A stretch of 64,000 nucleotides of DNA from Alteripontixanthobacter maritimus (GTDB lineage Bacteria; Pseudomonadota; Alphaproteobacteria; Sphingomonadales; Sphingomonadaceae), in the NCBI RefSeq assembly GCF_003340475.1, contig NZ_QBKA01000002.1, positions 567,501 through 631,500 on the forward strand, written 5' to 3'. Of this stretch, positions 35,210 to 45,045 are shown piece after piece (within the stretch, counting starts at the first letter, position 1; every line of letters starts with the position of its first letter). The notes beneath the pieces were generated by a model. The model had not been told where the DNA came from. It saw nothing but the letters and a program-made list of their open reading frames with translations, and did not search any database. A program made the position numbers and the translations under genes.

Positions 35210-35502
35210 AGTCGTTCTCCCTTCTTTTCGGCAATCATGCGCTCGAGCTCGTCAAGCTTGTGGTTATCGACGGCCTGGTCGTGGATTAGGCGGGTGGGTT
35301 TGAAACCACTATCGTCCGATGCGGCAAGTCGTTCGACCGTATCCATCCTTTCGTCGAGACGCTTTGCCAGATGATAAAGCTCGTCCAGCAGTTGCTCGTC
35401 ATCACCAGTGATAGTGGCGGCGGTTTTCCACCTCGTGATATAATGCAGCACGATCCAGGGCAGGCCGATGAAAATGGCAGGGATGATAATCAGTTCTTCC
35501 AT
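35206..35502 (-). CDS. pspB: Phage shock protein B
   Basis: The 98-residue protein has one membrane helix and the GLPWIVLHYITRWK motif typical of PspB, then a coiled coil DELYHLAKRLDERMDTVERL. The tail after residue 65 is longer than in E. coli PspB (74 residues). It sits between pspA (three-base gap) and pspC (four-base overlap). Confidence 0.85.
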   Translation of the reverse strand: MEELIIIPAIFIGLPWIVLHYITRWKTAATITGDDEQLLDELYHLAKRLDERMDTVERLAASDDSGFKPTRLIHDQAVDNHKLDELERMIAEKKGERL

Positions 35503-35505
35503 GTC

Positions 35506-36210
35506 TCAATCCTCCTTCTTCGCGGCATCGTCGGCTGGGGCGCCGCTCTTGCCCAGCAGGCGCTTCATTTCGGCCAGCTCGTCATCGACTTTGTCGGCGC
35601 CTTCCAGCGCGGCGATCTCGTCGGACAGGCTGGGGGGTGCGCCACCTTCCATCCCAAGCGCATCGGCGCGGCCTTCGGCATAATCGACTCGGCGTTCCAG
35701 CTGGTCGAACCGCGATAGCGCGTCGTCCGTGCGTTCGTTCGTCATCAGCGTACGCAGCTTGACGCGGTTCTCGGCGCTTTCGAGCCGCGCTGCGATGGCG
35801 GTCTGGCGGCTCCGCGCTTCCCGCAAGCGGTTTTGCAGTTTCGCAATGTCCTGTTCGTATGCGCGCAAAGCGTCGTCCAGTACGGTGATCTCTTCCTTCA
35901 GCTGTTCACCCATGTCGGCAGCCTTGCGTTTCTCGACCAGTGCCGCGCGGGCCAGGTCCTCGCGATCCTTCGACAGGGCGAGCTGCGCCTTTTCGGCCCA
36001 GTCGGTCTGCAGCCGGTCCAGCTTCACCGTGTGCCGGTGCATTTCCTTTTGATCGGCAATGGTGCGGGCGGCGCTGGCGCGGACTTCCACCAGCGTTTCT
36101 TCCATTTCCATGATAATCATCCGGATCATCTTGGCGGGGTCGTCGGCCTTGTCGAGCATGTCGGTAAAGTTGGCCGCGATAATGTCGCGGGTGCGGTTGA
36201 AGATGCCCAT
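35506..36210 (-). CDS. pspA: Phage shock protein A
   Basis: The 234-residue protein is PspA/IM30-like and almost wholly helical: MGIFNRTRDIIAANFTDMLD, the membrane-binding helix, then KMIRMIIMEMEETLVEVRAS and long coiled coils ending MKRLLGKSGAPADD. PspA restrains PspF and shores up damaged membranes as oligomers. A GGAG site eight bases upstream supports this start. The reading frame, however, stays open upstream to an ATG at 36480 that overlaps the stop of a small gene, so a longer form of 324 residues with a disordered 90-residue front may also be made. Confidence 0.92.
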   Translation of the reverse strand: MGIFNRTRDIIAANFTDMLDKADDPAKMIRMIIMEMEETLVEVRASAARTIADQKEMHRHTVKLDRLQTDWAEKAQLALSKDREDLARAALVEKRKAADMGEQLKEEITVLDDALRAYEQDIAKLQNRLREARSRQTAIAARLESAENRVKLRTLMTNERTDDALSRFDQLERRVDYAEGRADALGMEGGAPPSLSDEIAALEGADKVDDELAEMKRLLGKSGAPADDAAKKED

Positions 36211-36476
36211 CAAAGGTGCTCCGTTGGAAAAAAGGCTGCCGAAAGTCTCGTAGGACGCAGGCGCGGGTTTGGGTTGCGTACCGGTCAAGCGGACGCGGGT
36301 GTTGTTGCTCACGCGGTTGGCCTGGCTGGGAGGCGGATTGCGACGAAGGCGCTCCACTTCCTCGTCAAGGCGTGAGGGTTCGCCGGAAGTACGAGGTGTT
36401 TCGGACGTTTCCGGCTTCAGCCTGTCGTCTGACTGGCCAGGCTTTTTGCTGCCTTTGGGGGGAGTGCGTGGCGCGT

Positions 36477-36644
36477 TCATGCCAGCTCCACGATCTGGAA
36501 CAAGCCGCCATGCGCTGGCGCGTCGCCCATCGGTGCGGGGACGCTGTGCAGCTGTCCGCTTAATGCCACGAAAAACACCATGGCGATCACGCTGAGCGTC
36601 ACGGCCCGGGTAAGCTGGCTGCTGAAAAAGCGATTGTCTGGCAT
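36477..36644 (-). CDS. 55-residue single-pass membrane protein heading the psp operon
   Basis: The frame reads MPDNRFFSSQLTRAVTLSVI then AMVFFVALSG and ends with GLFQIVELA: a single membrane helix (about residues 13 to 30) and a short periplasmic or cytoplasmic tail. It is the first frame behind the sigma-54 promoter. Its TGA overlaps an ATG (36480) of the frame that runs on into pspA. It may be a small Psp regulator; no family is recognised. Confidence 0.5.
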   Translation of the reverse strand: MPDNRFFSSQLTRAVTLSVIAMVFFVALSGQLHSVPAPMGDAPAHGGLFQIVELA

Positions 36645-36685
36645 GGCGATTCATCCCTCGAAAATGTGTCTGTCGTTCACATGAT

Positions 36686-36702
36686 AGCAAGGGGTGTGCC
36701 AA
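36686..36702 (-). promoter_or_regulatory. Sigma-54 promoter of the psp operon
   Basis: The minus strand reads TTGGCACACCCCTTGCT, a full match to the -24/-12 consensus TTGGCAC-N5-TTGC(A/T). It lies 42 bases upstream of the first psp frame and faces the pspF gene, whose product activates sigma-54 RNA polymerase at psp promoters. Confidence 0.85.
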
Positions 36703-36802
36703 ACTTGACAAATGGCATGGTCGGGCGGTTCCTGCGCTTTCGCATGCTTTCTTATGTGGTTTCTGTTGCCAACCTTTGGTGTTTTTCACTATAGGTTGGC
36801 GC

Positions 36803-37831
36803 ATGGAGCGCGGTAGTCAGTTTGTCGGACAATCGAGTGCATTTCTCGATGCGGTAGAGCGGGCAAGTCTCGCTGCGCCGATGCAGCGTCCGGTCCTGGT
36901 GGTCGGGGAACGCGGCACGGGCAAGGAACTGATCGCCGAGCGACTTCATCGCCTGTCCAACCGCTGGGGCGAGCCGCTGGTGGTGATGAACTGCGCCGCT
37001 CTGCCAGAGACCTTGATCGAAGCGGAGCTGTTCGGGCACGAGGCCGGAGCGTTCACCGGTGCGACCAAGGCGCGGGAGGGGCGGTTCGAAGAAGCCGACA
37101 AGGGTACGCTGTTCCTCGACGAACTCGGTACACTGTCGATGGCCGCGCAGGAGCGCCTGTTACGCGCGGTCGAATATGGCGAAGTCACGCGGATCGGATC
37201 GTCCCGTCCGATCAGGGTCGACGTCAGGATCGTGGCTGCTACCAACGAAGACCTGCCCCGGCTGGCGCGCGAGGGGACGTTCCGCCCCGATTTGCTCGAC
37301 CGATTGAGCTTCGAAGTAATTACCTTGCCGCCTTTGCGCGTGCGTGAAGGCGACGTGGCGGTCCTGGCGGATTATTTCGGACGGCGGATGGCGGCGGAAT
37401 TACATTGGGAAGGATGGCCGGGCTTTGCCGAACATGTCGCGGCTTCTTTTGAGGAACACCCATGGCCCGGCAACGTGCGCGAATTGCGCAATGTGGTGGA
37501 GCGCGCGGTATATCGCTGGAGCGATTGGGAAAATCCCGTTGGTTACGTGCAGTTCGACCCGTTCGAAAGTCCGTGGAAGCCACTGTCGAGCGAGGCCGGC
37601 GTATCGAAAGGTACAGGGGCCGCGTCGGATACACCTGAGCGCGCACCAGTGCCGTCGTTCGACAGTATCGACGATTTGCGCGGCGCAGTGGACGCGCATG
37701 AACGTGCCATTCTGGAAAATGCCCTAGGCCGGAACCGGTGGAATCAGCGCCAGACGGCCAAGTCGCTGGGCCTGAGCTACGATCAGCTACGCCATGCCGT
37801 CAAAAAGCACGGATTAACTGATCAGGACTAG
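36803..37831 (+). CDS. pspF: PspF, sigma-54-dependent transcription activator
   Basis: The 342-residue protein is an enhancer-binding activator without an N-terminal receiver domain, as in PspF. It has Walker A VGERGTGKELIAE, the sigma-54 contact loop GAFTGA, Walker B GTLFLDEL, the arginine-rich VDVRIVAATNEDL sensor region, and a C-terminal Fis-type helix-turn-helix (NRWNQRQTAKSLGLSYDQL). It activates the divergent psp operon. The start at 36803 matches known PspF beginnings (xxFVGQSSAFLDAVE). Confidence 0.93.
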   Translation: MERGSQFVGQSSAFLDAVERASLAAPMQRPVLVVGERGTGKELIAERLHRLSNRWGEPLVVMNCAALPETLIEAELFGHEAGAFTGATKAREGRFEEADKGTLFLDELGTLSMAAQERLLRAVEYGEVTRIGSSRPIRVDVRIVAATNEDLPRLAREGTFRPDLLDRLSFEVITLPPLRVREGDVAVLADYFGRRMAAELHWEGWPGFAEHVAASFEEHPWPGNVRELRNVVERAVYRWSDWENPVGYVQFDPFESPWKPLSSEAGVSKGTGAASDTPERAPVPSFDSIDDLRGAVDAHERAILENALGRNRWNQRQTAKSLGLSYDQLRHAVKKHGLTDQD

Positions 37832-38042
37832 CTTTCTACAATTTTCGACAAGGCGTCGGGCCTCGCGTTGTCGACGATGTCAGTAGTGCAGCGCGGTCGG
37901 CCTTCATACTTCTCTTGCCAATCGCTGCGCTTGCTCCTATCTCGACATCAATCCCGACATTGTGGTTGTAGAGTGGGGCTGGCGCCGGAAGGGGCCGGCG
38001 CGAAAAACTGTTGCTGCGATGTCCTTACGTTACGGAGCATGA

Positions 38043-38606
38043 ATGGCCGATCTGGCACGCCTGCATAGTCTGATCGAACCCGAGGCCGAGGCTCTGGGAT
38101 TCGAACTCGTGCGCGTGAAAATGATGACGTCCGAGGCTGGCGATGGCGCAATGGCGCTGCAGATCATGGCGGAGGACCCGGCGACCGGGCAATTGATCAT
38201 TGATCAATGCGCCGCCTTGTCGCGCCGTGTGTCCGAGAAACTCGACGCGCTGGAAGCGGATGGCGATGTCTTCGTACCCGGTGCGTATCATCTCGAAGTC
38301 AGCAGCCCCGGCATCGATCGTCCGCTAACACGCCCCAAAGACTATACTAATTGGGCTGGGCACGAGGCGAAGCTGTCGCTGTCCGAAAAAGTTCACGGGC
38401 ACCGCAATTTGCGGGGCGAATTGCTCGGCATCGAAGGCGAAACGGTTTCCATAGAGGACAACCGGGCCGGACGGGTGGACGTACCGCTCGCAACAATTCA
38501 TTCGGCCAAGCTGGTCCTCACGGACGCGCTGATCGCCGCAACCCAACCGATCGACACCACCGGTGCCGACGACATTCTCGAAGATGAAGAAAAGGCTGAC
38601 GACTGA
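38043..38606 (+). CDS. rimP: Ribosome maturation factor RimP
   Basis: The 187-residue protein has the RimP layout: an N-terminal alpha/beta domain with LIEPEAEALGFELVRVKM and VSSPGIDRPLTRPKDY, then an Sm-like C-terminal barrel, and an acidic tail. It is needed for maturation of the 30S subunit. A GGAG site precedes the ATG. A strong GC hairpin (37982-38001) lies in the leader. Its stop overlaps the nusA start as TGATG. Confidence 0.93.
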   Translation: MADLARLHSLIEPEAEALGFELVRVKMMTSEAGDGAMALQIMAEDPATGQLIIDQCAALSRRVSEKLDALEADGDVFVPGAYHLEVSSPGIDRPLTRPKDYTNWAGHEAKLSLSEKVHGHRNLRGELLGIEGETVSIEDNRAGRVDVPLATIHSAKLVLTDALIAATQPIDTTGADDILEDEEKADD

Positions 38607-40276
38607 TGGCCACTGCAATTTCCGCCAACAAGGCAGAGCTGCTTGCGATTGCGACTGCGGTCGCTTCGGAAAAGATGATCGACAAGGCGATCGTCATCGA
38701 GGCGATGGAAGAAGCGATCCAGAAAAGCGCGCGCAACCGCTATGGCGCCGAAAACGATATTCGCGCCAAGCTCGACCCGCAAACCGGCGAACTGCGCCTG
38801 TGGCGCGTGGTCGAAGTGGTCGAGGAAGTGGAAGACTACTTCAAGCAGGTCGATCTTAAGGCTGCACAGAAGCTGGAAGAGGGCGCGTCGGTCGGTGACT
38901 TCATCGTCGATCCGCTGCCACCCGTCGATCTGGGCCGGATCGATGCCCAATCCGCCAAGCAGGTGATCTTCCAGAAGGTCCGCGACGCCGAACGCGAACG
39001 CCAGTTCGAAGAGTTCAAGGACCGCGCCGACGAAATCATTACCGGCGTCATCAAATCGGTCGAATTCGGTCATGTGATCGTCAATCTTGGCCGCGCCGAA
39101 GGCGTTGTCCGGCGCGATCAGCAGATCCCGCGCGAAGCAGCCCGTGTCGGCGAACGCGTCCGTGCTCTCATCACCAAGGTGGAGCGCAACAATCGCGGCC
39201 CGCAGATTTTCCTGAGCCGCGCCGCGCCCGATTTCATGCGCAAACTGTTCGCGCAGGAAGTCCCCGAAATCTACGACGGTATTATCGAGATCAAGGCCGC
39301 CGCGCGCGATCCCGGCAGCCGCGCCAAGATCGGCGTGATCAGCCATGACAGCAGCATCGATCCTGTGGGTGCTTGCGTCGGCATGAAGGGCAGCCGCGTG
39401 CAGGCTGTCGTCCAGGAACTTCAGGGCGAAAAGATTGATATCATCCCATGGTCGGACGATATCGCCACATTCGTGGTGAACGCCCTCCAGCCGGCCACGG
39501 TGTCCCGCGTCGTGCTGGACGAAGACGAAAATCGCATCGAAGTCGTGGTACCGGACGACCAACTGTCGCTCGCCATCGGCCGCCGCGGCCAGAACGTGCG
39601 CCTCGCCAGTCAGCTGACCGGTCACCAGATCGACATCATGACCGAGGAAGAGGCGAGCGAGAAGCGGTCGAAGGAATTCGCCGAACGGTCCAAGATGTTC
39701 GAAGAGGAACTCGACGTCGACGAAACCCTGTCGCAGCTGCTTGTTGCCGAGGGCTTCGCCGAGCTGGAAGAAGTGGCTTATGTGCCGCTCGACGAACTCG
39801 CCACTATCGAAGGCTTCGACGAAGACCTTGCTGGCGAATTGCAGTCGCGTGCGACCGAGGCGCTGGAGCGGCACGAGGAGACCGCCCGCGCCGAACGCCG
39901 CGAATTGGGCGTCGAGGACGATCTTGCGACCATGCCGCATCTGACCGAACAGATGCTGGTGGTGCTGGGCAAGGCCGACATCAAGACGCTCGACGACCTG
40001 GCCGATCTCGCCACCGACGAGCTCATTGCCAAGAAGCGCGAGGCACCACGTCGCCGTCCGTCCGCCACTACGGCAGACGGCCCGCCGATGAAGCGCCCCC
40101 CACAGCGTGCCGAGGACAAAGGCGGTGTGCTGGGCATGTACGGCCTGACCGAAGAACAGGGCAACGAGATCATCATGGCTGCCCGCGCGCACTGGTTCGA
40201 AGACGAGGAGCCTGCGGCTGCCAAGTCCGACGAACCCGACACTCAGGAGGCCGCCGATGCGGACTCCACCCAATGA
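38606..40276 (+). CDS. nusA: Transcription termination/antitermination factor NusA
   Basis: The 556-residue protein has the RNA polymerase-binding N-terminal domain, an S1 domain (roughly 135 to 200), two KH domains ([18 protein letters not shown] and [16 protein letters not shown]) and two C-terminal acidic helix-hairpin-helix repeats (residues 370 to 530). It binds RNA polymerase and modulates pausing and termination. It lies between rimP and ylxR, as in most proteobacteria. Confidence 0.96.
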   Translation: MATAISANKAELLAIATAVASEKMIDKAIVIEAMEEAIQKSARNRYGAENDIRAKLDPQTGELRLWRVVEVVEEVEDYFKQVDLKAAQKLEEGASVGDFIVDPLPPVDLGRIDAQSAKQVIFQKVRDAERERQFEEFKDRADEIITGVIKSVEFGHVIVNLGRAEGVVRRDQQIPREAARVGERVRALITKVERNNRGPQIFLSRAAPDFMRKLFAQEVPEIYDGIIEIKAAARDPGSRAKIGVISHDSSIDPVGACVGMKGSRVQAVVQELQGEKIDIIPWSDDIATFVVNALQPATVSRVVLDEDENRIEVVVPDDQLSLAIGRRGQNVRLASQLTGHQIDIMTEEEASEKRSKEFAERSKMFEEELDVDETLSQLLVAEGFAELEEVAYVPLDELATIEGFDEDLAGELQSRATEALERHEETARAERRELGVEDDLATMPHLTEQMLVVLGKADIKTLDDLADLATDELIAKKREAPRRRPSATTADGPPMKRPPQRAEDKGGVLGMYGLTEEQGNEIIMAARAHWFEDEEPAAAKSDEPDTQEAADADSTQ

Positions 40277-41051
40277 GAGCGTAAGTTCAGCCATCGCTGA
40301 ACCCGGCGCGGACGTTTCTGCGCGCCCTTCCGCTCGCCCGCGAAAAATCGAACCGGAACGCAAATGTGTGTTGTCCGGCGAACATGGCGGACGCAGCACG
40401 CTGATCCGGCTGGCGATTTCGCCCGAAGGCGATGTACTCCCCGATCTGCTGGCAAGGGCACCGGGGCGCGGCGCGTGGATCGGGGTGACCCGGTCCGAAC
40501 TGGAAACCGCGATTATGAAGGGCCGCCTGCGCGGGGCCTTGGCGCGCGCATTCAACGGTGCGCCGCTCACCGTGCCGGACGACCTTGCGAAGCGTATCGA
40601 AACCGGATTGGTGCGGCTGTTGCTTGACCGGCTGGGACTGGCAATGCGGTCTGGCGCGCTTATATTGGGATCGGACAAGATTGCCGAAAAGGCGCGCGCG
40701 GGCCGGATCGACCTGCTGCTGCACGCGAGCGACGCCAGCGAAGATGGCACGCGCAAGCTCGACCAGGCATGGCGCGTGGGCCGCGACGTGGAAGGTTCGG
40801 GCCAGCGCGGCATTCGCCTGCCGGTAATTACTGCGGGCGAAATCCGCTTCGCACTGGACCGCGACGCTCTGTCTGTGGCATTGGGCCGGGATAACGTCGT
40901 CCATCTGGCGCTGGTCGGGGCACCTGCTGCCGACAGGGTATCGCAAACACTGCAGCGGCTATTGCATTTTCTGGGGCTCGCCGAAGCTGGCGCGTCCCTG
41001 AATACCAATGGCTCGGATATCGACGACGAATTGAGAACTGGGAAGACTTGA
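40257..41051 (+). CDS. YlxR (DUF448) protein fused to an L7Ae-like domain
   Basis: Residues 40 to 110 of this 264-residue protein form a YlxR/DUF448 domain (CVLSGEHGGRSTLIRLAISP, GRGAWIGVTRSELETAI). Residues 125 to 215 look like a ribosomal L7Ae/L30e-type RNA-binding domain (LVRLLLDRLGLAMRSGALIL, then KARAGRIDLLLHASDAS). This fusion is usual in alphaproteobacteria. The protein likely binds RNA in translation or RNase P. The gene overlaps nusA by 20 bases and infB lies directly after it. Confidence 0.88.
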   Translation: MRTPPNESVSSAIAEPGADVSARPSARPRKIEPERKCVLSGEHGGRSTLIRLAISPEGDVLPDLLARAPGRGAWIGVTRSELETAIMKGRLRGALARAFNGAPLTVPDDLAKRIETGLVRLLLDRLGLAMRSGALILGSDKIAEKARAGRIDLLLHASDASEDGTRKLDQAWRVGRDVEGSGQRGIRLPVITAGEIRFALDRDALSVALGRDNVVHLALVGAPAADRVSQTLQRLLHFLGLAEAGASLNTNGSDIDDELRTGKT

Positions 41052-41056
41052 GCTTT

Positions 41057-43636
41057 ATGGCCGAAGACGAAAACAAACCTGCACGCACTCGCAAGCCGCT
41101 TGGACTGAAGCGCGCGGTGGATGGCGGCGAGGTCAAGCAGACTTTCAGCCACGGCCGTACCAACAAGGTGGCAGTGGAAGTGAAGCGGCGCCGCAAGCTG
41201 GTCAAGCCGGGCGAAGAGCCTGCTCCTGCGCCTGCGCCCGCTCCTGAAGCGGCCCCGGCGCCTGCGCCCGCGCCAACGCCCGCTCCGGTAGCCAAGGCAC
41301 CTCCTCCACCCAAACCGGCAGCCAGCGCGGAAACGCCGCAGGAACGTGTTGCTCGCTTGCAGCGCGAAGCGGAAGAAGCGCGCCTGGCCTTGGCGGAGGA
41401 CGCCCGTCGCCGCGACGAAGAAAAGCGCGCTCAGGCGAAAACGACCGAGAAGCAGCGCAAGGAAGACAACAAGAAGGCTGAGGAAGAAGCCGCCAAACAG
41501 GCAGAAATCGACGCCAAGGCAGCTGCTGAAAAACCGCAAGCGGAGCCGGAAGCCGAACCTGCGGCAGACGAGCCTGCAGCCGAAGCCGATGCGCCGCCGT
41601 CAGCACCGGTGGAGAAGCCGGTAGCCGTCGAAAGTACTACACCAACGCCGGTGGCTCGCAAGTTCACGCCCGTAGCCCGGCCCGAGATCAAGCGCCCGCC
41701 GAAGAAGAAGGAAGAAAAGCGGACCGAGGAACGGCCCGACAAACGCCGCGCTGGTAAGCTGACCGTTACCAAGGCGTTGAATGAGGATGAGGGCCGCCGC
41801 GCCCGCAGCCTGGCTGCGCTCAAACGTGCCCGCGAACGTGATAAGCGCGCGCAGGGCGGTGGCAGCTCCAAACCACGTGAGAAACAGTACCGTGAAGTAA
41901 TCGTGCCGGAAGCGATTACCGTACAGGAACTTGCTCAGCGAATGACCGAAAAGGGCGCCGATCTGGTGAAGGCGCTGTTCAACATGGACATGATGGTCAC
42001 GGTCAACCAGACCATCGACCAGGACACCGCAGAATTGCTGGTCGAGGAGTTCGGCCACACTATCAAACGCGTGTCCGAAGACGATCTCGACATCAAGGTC
42101 GCACAGGACGAGGATCCGGAGGATACGCTCAAGCCGCGTCCGCCGGTTGTCACGATCATGGGCCATGTCGATCACGGCAAGACCAGCCTGCTCGATGCGT
42201 TGCGCGGAACCCGCGTGACCAAGGGCGAGGCTGGCGGCATTACGCAGCATATCGGCAGCTATCAGGTGACGACGAAAGACAAGTCCGTCATCACCTTCCT
42301 CGATACGCCGGGCCACGCTGCCTTCACCGAGATGCGCCAGCGCGGCGCAAATGTGACGGATATCGTGGTGCTGGTTGTCGCGGCGGATGACGGCATCATG
42401 CCGCAGACGATCGAGGCCATCAAACACACCAAGGCCGCCGGCGTCCCGATGATCGTGGCGATCAACAAGATCGACAAGCCGGAAGCCAATTCGCAGAAAA
42501 TCCGCGAACGTCTGCTGGAACACGAAGTCATCGTGGAAGCCATGTCGGGCGAGGTCCAGGACGTGGAAGTCTCCGCCAAGGAAGGCACCGGCCTTGACGA
42601 CTTGCTAGAGAAAATTGCGCTGCAAGCCGAATTGCTCGAACTGCAGGCCAACCCCGATCGCGCAGCAGATGCAGTCGTCATCGAGGCTCAGCTGGACAAG
42701 GGCCGCGGCCCTGTCGCGACCGTCATCGTCACACGCGGCACGCTGCGCCGCGGCGATACGTTCGTGGTCGGCACCGAAAGTGGCAAGGTTCGTGCCATCG
42801 TCAACGATGCGGGCAAGCAGATCAAGGAAGCTGGCCCGTCCATGCCGGTCGAGGTCCTTGGCCTCGGCGGCGTTCCCGGTGCGGGCGAACAGCTCACCGT
42901 CGTTGAAAACGAACAACGTGCCCGTGAAGTCGCCCAGTTCCGTCAGGAACGCGCGACCGCCAAACGCACAGCACTGGCGCCGACGAACTTCGATACGATG
43001 TTCACCAATTTGCAAAGCGACCTGGTAGAATTCCCCGTCCTGGTGAAGGCCGATGTGCAAGGCTCGGTGGAAGCGATTACGACTGCGCTGCATAATCTCG
43101 GCAACGATCTCATCAAGGTCCGCGTCCTGCACGCGGGCGTGGGTGCGATCACCGAAAGCGATGTGCAACTGGCGGCTGCCTCCAAGGCGCCGATCATCGG
43201 TTTCAACGTGCGGCCGAATCCCAAGGCCCGCGAACTGGTGAAGCGCGATGGCGTCGAAATGAAGTATTTCGACGTGATCTATCACCTGACGGACGAGATT
43301 ACGAAGGAAATGCTCGGCGAGCTCGGCCCGCTCAAGGTCGAGAATGTGGTTGGCCGTGCGGACGTCAAGGAAGTCTTCAAGTCCGGCAAGAAGGACAAGG
43401 CCGCCGGCCTCATGGTGTCCGAAGGCGTCATCCGGAAGGGTCTGTTTGCCCGTCTTACCCGCGACGATGTTATTGTTTCGGCGACGACCATCGCCAGCCT
43501 GCGCCGGTTCAAGGATGATGTGGACGAAGTCCGCATGGGTCTGGAATGCGGTGTCGTGCTGGAAGACACGAACGACGTGCAGCCCGGTGACAGCCTCGAA
43601 GTGTTCGAAGTCGAGGAGCGTGAACGTACGCTGTGA
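41057..43636 (+). CDS. infB: Translation initiation factor IF-2
   Basis: The protein (859 residues from this start) has a long Ala/Pro/Glu-rich and lysine-rich N-terminal region, IF2 N-terminal elements, then the GTPase domain with [16 protein letters not shown] (about residue 368), [11 protein letters not shown] and NKIDKP. The usual domains II to IV end in VEEREL-like VEEREREL. It brings formyl-Met-tRNA to the 30S subunit. ATG 41057 is taken as start; TTG 41048, overlapping the ylxR stop, is an alternative. Its stop overlaps the next gene. Confidence 0.96.
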   Translation: MAEDENKPARTRKPLGLKRAVDGGEVKQTFSHGRTNKVAVEVKRRRKLVKPGEEPAPAPAPAPEAAPAPAPAPTPAPVAKAPPPPKPAASAETPQERVARLQREAEEARLALAEDARRRDEEKRAQAKTTEKQRKEDNKKAEEEAAKQAEIDAKAAAEKPQAEPEAEPAADEPAAEADAPPSAPVEKPVAVESTTPTPVARKFTPVARPEIKRPPKKKEEKRTEERPDKRRAGKLTVTKALNEDEGRRARSLAALKRARERDKRAQGGGSSKPREKQYREVIVPEAITVQELAQRMTEKGADLVKALFNMDMMVTVNQTIDQDTAELLVEEFGHTIKRVSEDDLDIKVAQDEDPEDTLKPRPPVVTIMGHVDHGKTSLLDALRGTRVTKGEAGGITQHIGSYQVTTKDKSVITFLDTPGHAAFTEMRQRGANVTDIVVLVVAADDGIMPQTIEAIKHTKAAGVPMIVAINKIDKPEANSQKIRERLLEHEVIVEAMSGEVQDVEVSAKEGTGLDDLLEKIALQAELLELQANPDRAADAVVIEAQLDKGRGPVATVIVTRGTLRRGDTFVVGTESGKVRAIVNDAGKQIKEAGPSMPVEVLGLGGVPGAGEQLTVVENEQRAREVAQFRQERATAKRTALAPTNFDTMFTNLQSDLVEFPVLVKADVQGSVEAITTALHNLGNDLIKVRVLHAGVGAITESDVQLAAASKAPIIGFNVRPNPKARELVKRDGVEMKYFDVIYHLTDEITKEMLGELGPLKVENVVGRADVKEVFKSGKKDKAAGLMVSEGVIRKGLFARLTRDDVIVSATTIASLRRFKDDVDEVRMGLECGVVLEDTNDVQPGDSLEVFEVEERERTL

Positions 43637-44040
43637 GCTTCGAGCCGAGCTACAAGGGTACCCACGTTGCATTGATGGGGGCGGTCTTCGAATCCTTCGA
43701 CGAGGAGACGGAGACCGTCACGGTTCGTTTTACCGCACCTGAAAGCTTCGTGACCCCGCGTGGCAGCGTACAAGGTGGGCTGGTGTGCGGCTTCCTGGAT
43801 GAAGCGATGGGATGGGCCCATGTCTGCGCCACCAAAGGCGCCGAGGCTCCGCTCAACCTCGACATCGCGCTGACCCTGTTGCGCCCCGTTTCTGCCGGTC
43901 CGCTCAAGGCCACCGGCCGTGTGATAAGGCGCGGGCAGCGTATCACCTTTCTAGAAGGTGAGTTGTTCGACGAGATCGGCAACCTGCTGGCTCGTTCCAC
44001 ATCCACCGCAATTCCAACTAAGCGACCCGATGCCGGCTGA
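43633..44040 (+). CDS. PaaI-type hotdog thioesterase
   Basis: The 135-residue protein has the PaaI/YdiI hotdog fold: FVTPRGSVQGGLVCGFLDEA is the conserved loop and helix containing the catalytic acid, followed by strands LNLDIALTLLRPVSAG and ATGRVIRRGQRITFLEGEL. It probably hydrolyses aromatic or medium-chain acyl-CoA. It starts with GTG overlapping the infB stop (GTGA), so it is coupled to infB. Confidence 0.8.
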   Translation: MSFEPSYKGTHVALMGAVFESFDEETETVTVRFTAPESFVTPRGSVQGGLVCGFLDEAMGWAHVCATKGAEAPLNLDIALTLLRPVSAGPLKATGRVIRRGQRITFLEGELFDEIGNLLARSTSTAIPTKRPDAG

Positions 44041-44614
44041 TATGCAGCGCTACGTCGCCTTCCTAGGCAGCATCAATGTCGGCGGAAACCGCATCCTGAT
44101 GGCGGATCTGCGTGAGGCCTTGCGGCGTGAGGATTTTACCGATGTCGAAACCGTCGTGGCGAGTGGGAACGTGCTGTTCAGCCACGAACCGCGCCCGAGC
44201 GAAGGACTGGCGGACAAGCTGGCTTGGGTGGTGCAGGATCGCTTCGACATAGACAGTCTCGTTATCGTCAAGACGCGCATCGAGGTGGATGCGGCGATTA
44301 CCGGCAACCCCTTCCACGGGACCGGTCCCGACCATGGATCGGACAAGATGGTTCACACTATTTTCCTGGACGGGCAACCGGACGAAGACAGCTTTCATGA
44401 CCTGCTCGCCGAGCACAAGGCGAAGGGCGGGGAACGTCTGGCGCTGGGTGACCGGATGCTGTTCCTCGATTACGTCCACGGGGCCGGCGTGTCCTCGCTG
44501 ACCGGGCCGTTCCTGCAACGCCGCCTTGAAGTTCGCGGCACCGCACGCAACATGAGCAGCCTGAAACGCATTACTGCGAAGATGGGCGAACTGGACGGAA
44601 AGGGCGCGGCTTGA
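44030..44614 (+). CDS. DUF1697 family protein
   Basis: The product of about 194 residues begins [20 protein letters not shown], the standard start of DUF1697 proteins, with a later conserved [13 protein letters not shown] and a C-terminal region [16 protein letters not shown]. The family's activity is not established. Starts at 44030 and 44042 are both possible; the first overlaps the thioesterase gene by 11 bases. Its stop overlaps the rbfA start as TGATG. Confidence 0.82.
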   Translation: MPADMQRYVAFLGSINVGGNRILMADLREALRREDFTDVETVVASGNVLFSHEPRPSEGLADKLAWVVQDRFDIDSLVIVKTRIEVDAAITGNPFHGTGPDHGSDKMVHTIFLDGQPDEDSFHDLLAEHKAKGGERLALGDRMLFLDYVHGAGVSSLTGPFLQRRLEVRGTARNMSSLKRITAKMGELDGKGAA

Positions 44615-45009
44615 TGGCGCATCTGCAGGAACACACCAAAGAACAGCAATCGGTTCGCGTCCTGAAAGTGGGCGAGCGGGTGCGGCATATCCTGTCGGAA
44701 CTGCTCGCGCGCGGCGAGGTGCATGACGAGACGCTGTCCGCCACCACCGTCAGCGTGACAGAGGTCCGCATGACCCCCGATCTGCGTAACGCCAACGCCT
44801 ATGTGAAGCCCTTGCTGGGGCAGGACGAGGACGCGGTCCTCACCGCGCTCCGCCAAAACACGGCTTTCCTCCAGCGGGAAGTAGCGAAACGCCTTGGCCT
44901 GAAATTCGCGCCCAAGCTGCGCTTCAAACCCGATGAAAGCTTCGAGGAGGCAGACCGCATCGAACGGTTGCTGTCCGACCCAAAAGTGTCCCGCGATCTG
45001 TCAGACTGA
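44614..45009 (+). CDS. rbfA: Ribosome-binding factor A
   Basis: The 131-residue protein has the RbfA KH-like fold: [40 protein letters not shown] and [20 protein letters not shown], ending with the ADRIERLL helix. It assists maturation of 16S rRNA 5' end in the 30S subunit. ATG 44614 is taken as start, overlapping the previous stop. Confidence 0.93.
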   Translation: MAHLQEHTKEQQSVRVLKVGERVRHILSELLARGEVHDETLSATTVSVTEVRMTPDLRNANAYVKPLLGQDEDAVLTALRQNTAFLQREVAKRLGLKFAPKLRFKPDESFEEADRIERLLSDPKVSRDLSD

Positions 45010-45045
45010 TCGCGCCCGGCGGCGCAACCAGCCATATCGATCAAG

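Noticed and set aside
38498-41539. Very long minus-strand open frame (1,013 codons) opposite nusA, ylxR and the start of infB
   Set aside because: It is the antisense shadow of high-GC coding DNA; the plus-strand genes are unmistakable and the minus translation has no recognisable domain.
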